Below are positions 1 to 6,380 of a stretch of 6,487 nucleotides of DNA, piece by piece. The notes beneath the pieces are model-generated. The model did not search any database. It worked only from the letters and a program-made list of their open reading frames with translations, and was not told the origin of the DNA. Every line of letters starts with the position of its first letter. Position 1 is the first letter of the stretch. A program made the translations under genes and the position numbers. Source of the stretch: DATJQF01 sp035505995 (lineage in GTDB: Bacteria; Bacteroidota; Bacteroidia; Bacteroidales; FEN-979); the NCBI GenBank assembly GCA_035505995.1, contig DATJQF010000036.1:1-6487 (forward strand), read 5' to 3'.

Positions 1-1305
1 CCAGCCGGCATTCGTCTTTACGTAAATAAAATTGTCATTCCAGACAATATCACCGATGTTTCCATTTGTATCGTCGGAGCCTGTCGGGGTGTACTGGCTA
101 TGATTATTTGCGGGTACTGTGCTTCTGAAGATCTGGCCGGTTGGCGCAACATACAGGTTCGGCGCGCTGGCGGTGGTGGCCGCATAGGCGCCCATGCAGA
201 CCAGGCTGGTGATATTTCCGTCGCCCAGCCTGACCTGGTTATCATCTGATACCTGGGCATTATACCCGATGGCAGTAGAGTTATTATAGCCATCCGACTG
301 GAATGCATTTCCACCCACCGCAGTATTCTCGTTTCCTGCAGTATTCCCAAAAAGGGCATTGTGACCGACGGCTGTGTTATCGTTCCCGTTATTATTGTAC
401 AAGCACTGAATCCCTAAAGCTACATCATTATGGCCCGTGGTATTTAAATACATCGCCTCGTAACCCAGGGCAGTATTCTGATTCCCTGTGCCGTTGCTGT
501 GCAGGGTCCAGGCCCCGAACCCGGTATTGTTTGAAGCCGTATTGCCGTGCATCGACTGGTATCCCACGGCGGTATTGCCGCTGCCATTTATATTAGTCCA
601 CAGTGCACTGTTTCCGACGGAAACATTCTGCGTACCGTACTGGGTATTCCTGGCAGCCGACTCACCCAGAGCGGTATTGTCGCCGTTCATCGCGTTCTGC
701 AAGGCCTGGAATCCCACCGCCGTGTTGTTGGTGACCATCGTGGGGATGACCGGGTTGTATGAATTCTGCATGGCCCTGCTTCCCAGGGCGGTGTTGGAGT
801 ACCCTCCGGTAAGCGAATTCAGCGCTTTGAACCCGAGTGCCGTATTCGCCGCACCTATCTTTTTCCCGAGGGACCGGTATCCGAGCCCGGTCAGTTCATA
901 GGCCGAATCAATAAGCCCGGAATGCAGGTTCCGGATCCTGAAGGTAAGGATGGAATCGTCGAGGGTTCCGACGAAACTGGTGTAAGAGTTGACCGCCGGA
1001 TTCCCGGCCATCAGCCAGGAAGCTCCTGATCCGCCTACCATGGCCCAATCGGGGGTGCCTGGAGTTCCGCGGTTGTAGTAAAACCCTGCCACGCCATCTG
1101 TTTGGAATACCAAAAGTCCGGTGGCAGGTTCGCTGATATTATCACGTTCAATCAGGGTCATCCGGGGAATCAACATCCCTTTGGCAGAGGAGGAAACGTC
1201 CAGCATGGAGGAAGGATCGGGGGTCTCCGTTCCGACTCCCACCTGTGAAAAAGCAGGGGTGCAAAAAGTAAACAGTACTCCCAGCAAGAGTAGCATTTTT
1301 TTCAT
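1..1305 (-). CDS. Exported repeat protein with YadA-head/tail-fibre-like repeats (partial, 3' end outside window)
   Basis: The frame is open for 435 codons from ATG at 1305 down to base 1, with no stop, so the C-terminus lies outside the window. Residues 1-20 look like a signal peptide: KK, then a hydrophobic LLLLGVLFTF core, ending AFSQ. Residues 21-75 carry a layout I know from many Bacteroidota surface proteins: VGVGTETPDPSSMLDVS, then KGMLIPRMT and ATGLLVFQTDG. Residues 139-352 hold 13 imperfect repeats of the type N-T-A-(L/V)-G-(Y/F)-x-A-L, spaced 16-17 residues, which resemble the YadA head and phage tail-fibre beta-roll repeats. The tail (NQVRLGDG near 356, then GDIVWNDNFIYVKTNAGW at 418-435) resembles the end of such proteins, so I infer that few residues are missing. 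A structural, adhesive or surface role is likely; no enzyme motif is visible. A peptidase S74 chaperone domain is not seen here. It lies 93 bases after the DUF1697 gene on the same strand. Confidence 0.85.
   Translation of the reverse strand, partial: MKKMLLLLGVLFTFCTPAFSQVGVGTETPDPSSMLDVSSSAKGMLIPRMTLIERDNISEPATGLLVFQTDGVAGFYYNRGTPGTPDWAMVGGSGASWLMAGNPAVNSYTSFVGTLDDSILTFRIRNLHSGLIDSAYELTGLGYRSLGKKIGAANTALGFKALNSLTGGYSNTALGSRAMQNSYNPVIPTMVTNNTAVGFQALQNAMNGDNTALGESAARNTQYGTQNVSVGNSALWTNINGSGNTAVGYQSMHGNTASNNTGFGAWTLHSNGTGNQNTALGYEAMYLNTTGHNDVALGIQCLYNNNGNDNTAVGHNALFGNTAGNENTAVGGNAFQSDGYNNSTAIGYNAQVSDDNQVRLGDGNITSLVCMGAYAATTASAPNLYVAPTGQIFRSTVPANNHSQYTPTGSDDTNGNIGDIVWNDNFIYVKTNAGW
250..891 (-). 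repeat. 13 tandem coding repeats (NTAxGyxAL type), 16-17 codons each
   Basis: In the protein read from 1305, the T of the T-A-x-G motif (or its equivalent) falls at residues 139, 155, 172, 195, 211, 228, 245, 261, 278, 295, 311, 328 and 344. Spacings are 16, 17, 23, 16, 17, 17, 16, 17, 17, 16, 17 and 16. One unit (172-195) is about six residues longer and contains NPVIPTMV. Units such as TALGFKAL, TAVGFQAL, TAVGYQSM, TALGYEAM and TAVGHNAL are clearly related, while others (VSVGNSAL, TGFGAWTL) have drifted. The DNA has diverged between units, so this is an old repeat array rather than a recent slippage product. Confidence 0.85.
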
Positions 1306-1398
1306 ACGTGGAATTTGGTTTTTAGTAAGGGGAGTAAAAATAAAAAAACAATATTAAATATCTTTTAATTTTATGAATATATATAATCAGCGCGCCTT

Positions 1399-1956
1399 CT
1401 ATTTATAATGCATTTTCAGCACGGTATTCCAGTTCCTCGTCGTTGCGGGAACTTTCAGTTCTTTTTCTATCAGCAGGTTCGGGAATCCGTATCTCCCGGC
1501 GACCCTCCGGCTGATGATGCAGGCCTCGCGGCCTTTCTGGGAGATCACCTCGATCCCTTCCTTTTCAACAATAAGGGGGAGCTTCATCTTGTGTTCCGGC
1601 AGTGCCGCCAGGAAACTCACGTAGAGCTTGGTGTCTGCATCTTCCTTCCTGCCTTTGAACGGATCCGACCCAACCAGCGCCTCCATCTCTTCTTCAGTAC
1701 GGAGCATCAGCTGTACTTCATATCCCAGCTGCTGCTTCAGGTATTCCGTTATTTTCCGGGTCAGCCGTTCCGGATCTTTCTCCGCCGCCCGGAACCTCAC
1801 GTTCCCGCTCTGGATGAAGGTTTTCACCTCTTTTAACCCGGCTCCTTCAAACAGCCGCTGCAGCTCCTCCATCCGGATCACTTTCGTCCCCCCGACATTG
1901 ATCCCTCTCAGGAATGCAAAATACCTGACTATCTCTGATTTCTCTTCCCTTTTCAT
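1399..1956 (-). CDS. DUF1697 family protein
   Basis: This is a complete 185-residue protein, the usual length of the DUF1697 family, whose biochemical function is unknown. The family signatures are visible: FAFLRGINVGG at residues 13-23, F-IQSGNV at 47-53, and the C-terminal TTRNWNTVLK at 172-181. No signal peptide or membrane segment is present, so it should be cytosolic. The ATG at 1956 is the only plausible start: members usually begin two to four residues before the (R/Y)-Y-x-A-L-L-R-G-I-N block, and here there are ten residues (MKREEKSEIV) before the RY. No alternative ATG, GTG or TTG occurs between 1956 and that block. The start sits inside a small 7-bp repeat. The gene follows the HtrA-like protease by 55 bases on the same strand; a shared role is not evident. 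I am sure of the family and cannot give a function. Confidence 0.9.
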   Translation of the reverse strand: MKREEKSEIVRYFAFLRGINVGGTKVIRMEELQRLFEGAGLKEVKTFIQSGNVRFRAAEKDPERLTRKITEYLKQQLGYEVQLMLRTEEEMEALVGSDPFKGRKEDADTKLYVSFLAALPEHKMKLPLIVEKEGIEVISQKGREACIISRRVAGRYGFPNLLIEKELKVPATTRNWNTVLKMHYK

Positions 1957-1970
1957 TTTTCACTTTTCAC
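1950..1970 (-). repeat. 7-bp tandem repeat (GTGAAAA x2 + ATGAAAA) enclosing a start codon
   Basis: On the plus strand the bases read TTTTCAT-TTTTCAC-TTTTCAC, that is three heptamers in register. On the minus strand the last unit supplies the ATG and first AAA codon of the DUF1697 gene. The GTG triplets of the other two units are 7 and 14 bases upstream and therefore out of frame with that ATG. The rest of the 55-base spacer (1971-2011) shows nothing recognisable. Three copies is short, so chance cannot be excluded. Confidence 0.6.
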
Positions 1971-2011
1971 CATTCGTTGTAATCTTCAATCCCCCATCCT
2001 CACTCTAAAAC

Positions 2012-3031
2012 TCAATTCATTTCCCCCGGCACCACCTTCACCACCGACTTCATTCCTTTCTTCAACACCTGCAGATCCGCCTGCTTCCCGATCACCCCTT
2101 CATTCAGCAGCAGGAAAAGCTCGTCGATCGATCCTACGGCGCTGCCATTGAATCCCACGATAATATCGCCCGGCTTCAGCTCCTGGTTGTTCAGACGCGT
2201 GCCGGGGACCAGTTGCTGCACCAGGATCCCCCTTGCTTTTGAAAGGTGGTTGTAGTCGACCACGCGCTGGGGCAGGGGAACGGTCTGGCCCATGATGCCG
2301 ATAAAGGCCCGCCGCACCTTCCCGTTCGTGATCAGCTTGCCCACGACATATTCGGCCACGGCCGATCCCACGGCAAAGCAGAGTCCCTGTGCATTGGAGA
2401 TGATGGCGGTATTGATGCCCACCACTTCCCCGGCCGTATTGATGAGCGGTCCGCCCGAATTGCCCGGGTTCAGGGCTGCATCGGTCTGGATGACATTGTC
2501 GATCAGCCGGCCGCTGTAAGAGTACATCGACCGTCCAAGCGCGCTGACCACGCCCGAGGTCACGCTGTACTGGAAACCGAACGGGTTGCCGATAGCGATC
2601 ACCAGTTGTCCGACCATCAGCTTTCCCGAATCCCCGAATACTGCCTGCGGGAAATTATTTCCGTAGATCCTCACCACGGCGATATCGGTGGAAGGATCTT
2701 CCCCTTTGATTTCCGCTTTATAAGTGATGCCGTCCGGGAGGTTGACCTCGATCTCGCTGGCTTCGTGGACCACGTGGCTGTTGGTGACGATGAATCCTTC
2801 CGGCGACACCAGGAAACCGGATCCGGTCCCCACCGGTCCGGGGGCCGTCCTCTTTTTCTCAGGCCATTTGCTGATGATCTGAACGACGGCCGGGCTGACC
2901 TTTTTGGAGGCGGTGATGATCAGCCGGGAAAAGTCATCCATTCCCTTTTCCGGCTCCCCGTTGGATGAGACCGGCTTCCCGGATGTGGATTCATTCAGGT
3001 TCTCTTCTGATACGATATTGCGCTTTTTCAT
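2012..3031 (-). CDS. HtrA/Do-like trypsin-type serine protease (S1C) with one PDZ domain
   Basis: This is a complete 339-residue S1C protease of the HtrA/Deg type, which degrades or chaperones misfolded proteins. The trypsin-like domain spans about residues 34-232, with the catalytic triad His86 (TNSHVV), Asp116 (DPSTDIAVV) and Ser192 (NPGNSGGPL, the oxyanion loop). A single PDZ domain follows at about 241-337, beginning RRAFIGIMGQ and including ELKPGDIIVGFNG. The substrate-pocket strand reads GLCFAV rather than the commoner GIGFAIP; from memory GLCFAV together with RRA(Y/F)(L/I)GI-GQ marks a subfamily of single-PDZ proteases. The N-terminus (1-33) is hydrophilic, rich in S, N, E and K, with no signal peptide or membrane anchor. 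The upstream in-frame stretch (12 codons to a TGA at 3068-3070) has no usual start codon, so the cytoplasmic form appears real. It is transcribed divergently from the DUF6913-dapA operon and is followed by the DUF1697 gene. All catalytic residues are present, so it should be active. Confidence 0.93.
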   Translation of the reverse strand: MKKRNIVSEENLNESTSGKPVSSNGEPEKGMDDFSRLIITASKKVSPAVVQIISKWPEKKRTAPGPVGTGSGFLVSPEGFIVTNSHVVHEASEIEVNLPDGITYKAEIKGEDPSTDIAVVRIYGNNFPQAVFGDSGKLMVGQLVIAIGNPFGFQYSVTSGVVSALGRSMYSYSGRLIDNVIQTDAALNPGNSGGPLINTAGEVVGINTAIISNAQGLCFAVGSAVAEYVVGKLITNGKVRRAFIGIMGQTVPLPQRVVDYNHLSKARGILVQQLVPGTRLNNQELKPGDIIVGFNGSAVGSIDELFLLLNEGVIGKQADLQVLKKGMKSVVKVVPGEMN

Positions 3032-3174
3032 GATCTTCTTGAATAGAAGAATTACGCCGTACCAAAATCAAACCAGAAAAAATCCGTGACAGAATGACAG
3101 GAGGGAAATGTATATAAGTAACGTGCTTTGATCTTTTGTTTTGCGCCCAATCGGTTGAAATCTGAGAGGATCTG

Positions 3175-3206
3175 TTGTGCAGGTATTCCCGGAAAGATTA
3201 ACTTTG
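3175..3206 (+). promoter_or_regulatory. Bacteroidota-type promoter for the DUF6913-dapA-carboxypeptidase operon
   Basis: TAACTTTG at 3199-3206 matches the Bacteroidota -7 consensus TAnnTTTG at every fixed position. A TTG at 3175-3177 lies 21 bases upstream, close to the 19-20 base spacing usual for the -33 element. Transcription should begin a few bases after 3206, giving a leader of roughly 10-15 bases before the ATG at 3224. No Shine-Dalgarno sequence precedes that ATG, which is normal in this phylum. The rest of the 192-base divergent spacer 3032-3223 shows no convincing promoter for the leftward protease gene, and no operator or riboswitch that I can recognise. Confidence 0.65.
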
Positions 3207-3223
3207 CAGACCAGTCGGCAGTT

Positions 3224-3760
3224 ATGTTCAGGAAATTCTTCAGCTGGAAAAGATTGCGCAAAAGCCTGCACGGCACCGGAAGGCAGCGCCGGATCGTCAA
3301 TCTCCGGGATGCGCGCCGCGTGGGCATCCTCTATTCGCTGAACGAAGTGGCCGATTATGACGTGGTGGCGGAATTCGTCACGAAGCTTCAGCACGACCAT
3401 AAGGAAGTGAAGGCGCTGGGCTTTGTAAAGAACAAAAATCTCGTCAGTCGCTTCCTGCCGAAATTATCCTACGACTTCTTCTCCAAAAAAGACATCAACT
3501 GGTTCCATACCCCGGTCAGCGTGAAGGTGAAGGATTTTATTGAGCAGGAATTCGATATCCTGATCGACCTCTCCACCCGGGAGATCCTCCCGCTGAAATA
3601 TATTGCCGGTCATTCCATGGCCCATTGCCGCGTCGGGCGCGACCCGGGGGAGAAGCCCGACTGTTACGACCTGATGATCGATGCCAGCCCGGCCATGCCG
3701 GTGGCTGAATTCATCCGGCAGGTTTCCCATTATTTATCCGTCATTAACAGCCATGAGTAA
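3224..3760 (+). CDS. DUF6913-like conserved protein encoded directly before dapA
   Basis: This 178-residue protein has no known function; I recognise it from memory as the Bacteroidota family DUF6913. It opens with a very basic segment (about residues 1-32, MFRKFFSWKRLRK... QRRI...RDARR), followed by an alpha/beta fold starting VGILYSL (33-39). The parts that look conserved are EVKALGFV (61-68), FFSKKDINWFHTP (85-97), FDILIDLS (110-117), LPLKYIAGHSMAHCRVG (122-138) and the closing HYLSVIN. There is no signal peptide or transmembrane helix, so it is probably cytosolic, perhaps binding nucleic acid or membrane through its basic N-terminus (inference). The frame stays open to an ATG at 3128, but I chose 3224 because the promoter lies at 3175-3206 and the 32 upstream residues look nothing like the family. 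Its last eight bases overlap dapA (3753-3760), suggesting translational coupling. Confidence 0.8.
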   Translation: MFRKFFSWKRLRKSLHGTGRQRRIVNLRDARRVGILYSLNEVADYDVVAEFVTKLQHDHKEVKALGFVKNKNLVSRFLPKLSYDFFSKKDINWFHTPVSVKVKDFIEQEFDILIDLSTREILPLKYIAGHSMAHCRVGRDPGEKPDCYDLMIDASPAMPVAEFIRQVSHYLSVINSHE

Positions 3761-4649
3761 ACATCCTGTCAGCTTTAAAGGAACGGGCGTAGCCGTGGTC
3801 ACGCCGTTCACGGCCTCCGGTGCAATAGATTTTCCCGCCTTCGGAAAGCTTCTGGAGCACCTTCTCGCGGGGAAATGCGACTATATCGTGCTGCTGGGCA
3901 CGACCGGCGAATCGGCCACCGTTTCGAAGCTGGAGCGCAAGGCGCTGATCGAATTCACGGTTAAAAAACTCAACAAGCGGGTCCCCCTGATGCTGGGGGT
4001 GGGAGGGAACAGCACTTCCGACGTCGTGCTGGCCATACACGGAACACCCTTCAAAGGCGTGGATGCCATCCTTTCCGTATGCCCGTATTACAATAAGCCG
4101 CAGCAGGAAGGGATCTTCCGTCATTTCAAGACCATCGCGGACGCCAGCCCGGTCCCGGTGATGCTGTACACGGTCCCCGGCCGCACCGGCAGCAACATCA
4201 GCGCAGCCACCACGCTTCGCCTGGCCCGGGAAGTGAAAAATATCATCGGCATCAAGGAGGCTTCCGGCAACTTCGACCAGATATTTCAGGTCCTCCGCGA
4301 CCGCCCGGAAGGCTTCCTGGTAGTCTCGGGGGAAGATGCCTTAACGCTTCCCATGATGGCCGCCGGTGCCGACGGGGTGATCTCGGTGGTGGCCAATGCC
4401 TACCCTGCCGAATATTCGCAGATGGTGCGTCATGGCCTTGCGGGCGACTTTGAAAAGGCAAGGAAGCTTCATTACCTGCTGCTTGAATTCACTTCCGCGA
4501 TCTTTGCCGATGGAAGCCCGGCCGGAGTGAAAGCAGCCCTCGAGATAAAGAAAATATGCCGCAACTTCCTGCGTTTGCCCCTGGTTCCCGTAAATAAAGA
4601 GGTATACGCCCGGATCAAAAACCTGGTCGCCAAAATAGAGAAATCATGA
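3753..4649 (+). CDS. dapA: 4-hydroxy-tetrahydrodipicolinate synthase (DapA)
   Basis: DapA condenses pyruvate with L-aspartate-4-semialdehyde to (4S)-4-hydroxy-2,3,4,5-tetrahydrodipicolinate, the first committed step toward meso-diaminopimelate (peptidoglycan) and lysine. It is a cytosolic, normally tetrameric TIM barrel. The 298 residues match the family length. All active-site residues are in place, named by alignment to the E. coli enzyme: Thr50-Thr51 in GTTGES, Tyr113 in CPYYNKP, Tyr139 and Arg144 in MLYTVPGRTG, and the Schiff-base Lys168 in GIKEASG. The open frame reaches back to 3681, but ATG 3753 gives the normal N-terminus (FKGTGVAVVTPF at 8-19) and the 8-base overlap with the preceding stop. 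Its stop overlaps the start of the carboxypeptidase gene (ATGA, 4646-4649). Feedback inhibition by lysine varies in this family and I cannot judge it here. Identity is secure. Confidence 0.97.
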   Translation: MSKHPVSFKGTGVAVVTPFTASGAIDFPAFGKLLEHLLAGKCDYIVLLGTTGESATVSKLERKALIEFTVKKLNKRVPLMLGVGGNSTSDVVLAIHGTPFKGVDAILSVCPYYNKPQQEGIFRHFKTIADASPVPVMLYTVPGRTGSNISAATTLRLAREVKNIIGIKEASGNFDQIFQVLRDRPEGFLVVSGEDALTLPMMAAGADGVISVVANAYPAEYSQMVRHGLAGDFEKARKLHYLLLEFTSAIFADGSPAGVKAALEIKKICRNFLRLPLVPVNKEVYARIKNLVAKIEKS

Positions 4650-6370
4650 GAAAACAATTATGCACTGCCCTGCTGCTTATTTTTTCTGTGGTCCTTGCTT
4701 ATCCCCAGGATCAGCGTAAAAAGGCCGATCAGTACCTGAAGGACCGGAACGAGGTTTATTTTAAATTCAACATCAGCGACCGGAGCGCTCTCGCCGACCT
4801 GACCCGGATCGTTTCCATCGACGATGTCCGGGGGAATGTGGTCCATGCTTACGCTAATACAAAGCAGTTCGACCAATTCCTCAAGCTGGGCTATTCTTAT
4901 GAAGTGCTGACCCCGCCCAGCATGGCGGTCCCGAAAGAGGAGCTGATGCCGCAAAAGCAACCGAAAAAAGCGGCCGGCACCCTGACCACCTGGAATTTCT
5001 ATCCGACCTATGAGCAATATGTCTCCTATATGGACAGCTTTGCCATCCTTCATCCCGATATCTGCCGGCTGATCGATATCGGCACGACCGTCCAGGGCCG
5101 CGAATTGCTGGCCGTGGAGATCAGCGACAGCGTGAACATAAAGCAGGGAGAACCGGAGGTTCTTCTAACCTCCTCGATGCATGGCGACGAAACGACCGGC
5201 TACATCCTGATGATGCACCTGATCGATTCGCTGCTTTCGGGATACGGGACCAGTCCGCGCATCACCAACCTGGTCAATAATTACGAGATCTATATCAATC
5301 CCCTGGCGAATCCGGACGGAACCTACCATGGAGGCAACAACACCGTTTGGGCCGCCACCCGCGAGAATGCGAACGGCGTGGACCTGAACCGCAACTACCC
5401 CGATCCCAAGGACGGCCAGCATCCCGACGGGAATGCCTGGCAACCGGAAACCGTCGCCTTCATGGCCTTTGCCGACAGCGTTCACCTGAATATGTCGGTC
5501 AATTTTCACGGCGGATCGGAAGTATTCAATTATCCCTGGGATACCTGGAACCATATCCCCGCCGATGATCTGTGGTGGCAATATGTAGGAAGGGAATGGG
5601 CCGATACCTGCCATACTTACGGACCTCCGGGATATTTTACCGACGAGAATAACGGGGTGGTGCGGGGCATTGTCTGGTATGAAATTAGCGGCGGCCGTCA
5701 GGACTATCATAACTACTTCAAGAACGACCGTGAAGTAACAGTTGAACTGTCGTACATTAAAACTATGTACACCAGCCAGTTAATTAACTACTGGGATTAT
5801 AATTTCCGCTCTTTCTTCGATTACATTGAAGAAGCTTCTTATGGCATTAACGGTCAGATAACGGACAGCGTTACCGGCCAGCCGCTGTCCGCCAAGGTAT
5901 TTATTTCCGGTCATGATGTGGATAATTCCTTTGAGTACTCGAAATTGCCGTCAGGCTGGTACTACCGCTACCTGGATGCAGGCGCCTGGGATTTATCGTA
6001 TATAGCGACCGGATACCATACAAAAGTAGTCAGCGGGATCAATGTCGCTCATCACCAGGCGACCCGCCAGGATGTACAACTGGTGCCGCTTACCTTCGGC
6101 GGCGTCGGAAGCCGGACGGAGGTCCGGGAATTCCAGGTTTACCCGAATCCCGCTTCAGGAATGATCCGGCTGGTGCTTCCGGACGGGATCCACGGGGTGT
6201 ATCACCTGGTGGTTTATGATATGACCGGCAAAAGCTGCTTATCTTCCGACCTGGACATTCAACCCAATGAGTTGCCTTCGCTTAACATGGGTTCACTCCC
6301 GGCGGGGCTTTACCAGCTGAACCTGACATCCGGTAAGGAACTGCTGAATGCCCGCGTGCTCGTCAAATAG
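4646..6370 (+). CDS. Secreted M14 zinc carboxypeptidase (M14B-like) with T9SS sorting domain
   Basis: This 574-residue protein should remove C-terminal residues from peptides outside the cell. A signal peptide (RK, then LCTALLLIFSVVLA) ends near residue 18. A pro-region follows, about 25-115. The peptidase domain, about 117-395, shows the zinc ligands His179 and Glu182 (MHGDE) and His288 (NFHGG), substrate-binding residues in NPDG (222-225) and Arg239/Asn248-Arg249 (TRENANGVDLNRNYP), a Tyr354 in GGRQDY, and the catalytic Glu367 in VTVELS. The NANGVDLNRN and GGRQDY blocks and the transthyretin-like domain that follows (about 399-481) resemble the M14B (carboxypeptidase N/E/D) branch, whose animal members prefer C-terminal Lys or Arg; the specificity here is inference. 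Residues 495-574 (VYPNP, VVYDMTGK, LPAGLYQL) form a type A T9SS sorting domain, so export through the outer membrane is expected. It overlaps dapA by four bases and is the last gene of the operon. Confidence 0.93.
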   Translation: MRKQLCTALLLIFSVVLAYPQDQRKKADQYLKDRNEVYFKFNISDRSALADLTRIVSIDDVRGNVVHAYANTKQFDQFLKLGYSYEVLTPPSMAVPKEELMPQKQPKKAAGTLTTWNFYPTYEQYVSYMDSFAILHPDICRLIDIGTTVQGRELLAVEISDSVNIKQGEPEVLLTSSMHGDETTGYILMMHLIDSLLSGYGTSPRITNLVNNYEIYINPLANPDGTYHGGNNTVWAATRENANGVDLNRNYPDPKDGQHPDGNAWQPETVAFMAFADSVHLNMSVNFHGGSEVFNYPWDTWNHIPADDLWWQYVGREWADTCHTYGPPGYFTDENNGVVRGIVWYEISGGRQDYHNYFKNDREVTVELSYIKTMYTSQLINYWDYNFRSFFDYIEEASYGINGQITDSVTGQPLSAKVFISGHDVDNSFEYSKLPSGWYYRYLDAGAWDLSYIATGYHTKVVSGINVAHHQATRQDVQLVPLTFGGVGSRTEVREFQVYPNPASGMIRLVLPDGIHGVYHLVVYDMTGKSCLSSDLDIQPNELPSLNMGSLPAGLYQLNLTSGKELLNARVLVK

Positions 6371-6380
6371 AGGAAAATAA

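Noticed and set aside
488..901. 137-codon plus-strand frame opposite the repeat region, with periodic A-V-L motifs
   Set aside because: Its periodicity is the shadow of the real minus-strand repeats; it has no signal peptide or family resemblance.
1349..1356. TAATATTG on the minus strand as a -7 promoter element for the repeat protein
   Set aside because: It misses one fixed position of TAnnTTTG and has no TTG at the right distance; the 93-base spacer is very A/T-rich, so such matches are expected by chance.
2246..2968. 240-codon open frame on the plus strand opposite the protease
   Set aside because: It is a His/Asp/Arg-rich mirror of a GC-rich gene; the opposite strand carries the full catalytic triad and PDZ motifs.
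3105..3112. TACATTTC on the minus strand as a promoter for the HtrA-like protease
   Set aside because: One fixed base is wrong and no -33 TTG lies 19-21 bases upstream, so I could not support it.
3128..3223. Upstream ATG extending the DUF6913-like protein by 32 residues
   Set aside because: The extension covers the promoter at 3175-3206, has no family-like sequence, and the 3224 start gives a normal N-terminus.
3068..3400. Minus-strand open frames across the divergent spacer and the DUF6913 gene
   Set aside because: They are antisense to a gene with recognisable conserved blocks and show no domain of their own.
3681..3752. Upstream ATG extending DapA by 24 residues
   Set aside because: The extra residues lie within the preceding gene in another frame and do not look like DapA; 3753 gives the standard N-terminus and length.
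5165..5710. 181-codon open frame on the minus strand within the carboxypeptidase
   Set aside because: The plus strand carries all zinc ligands and catalytic residues; the antisense frame has no recognisable domain or start context.
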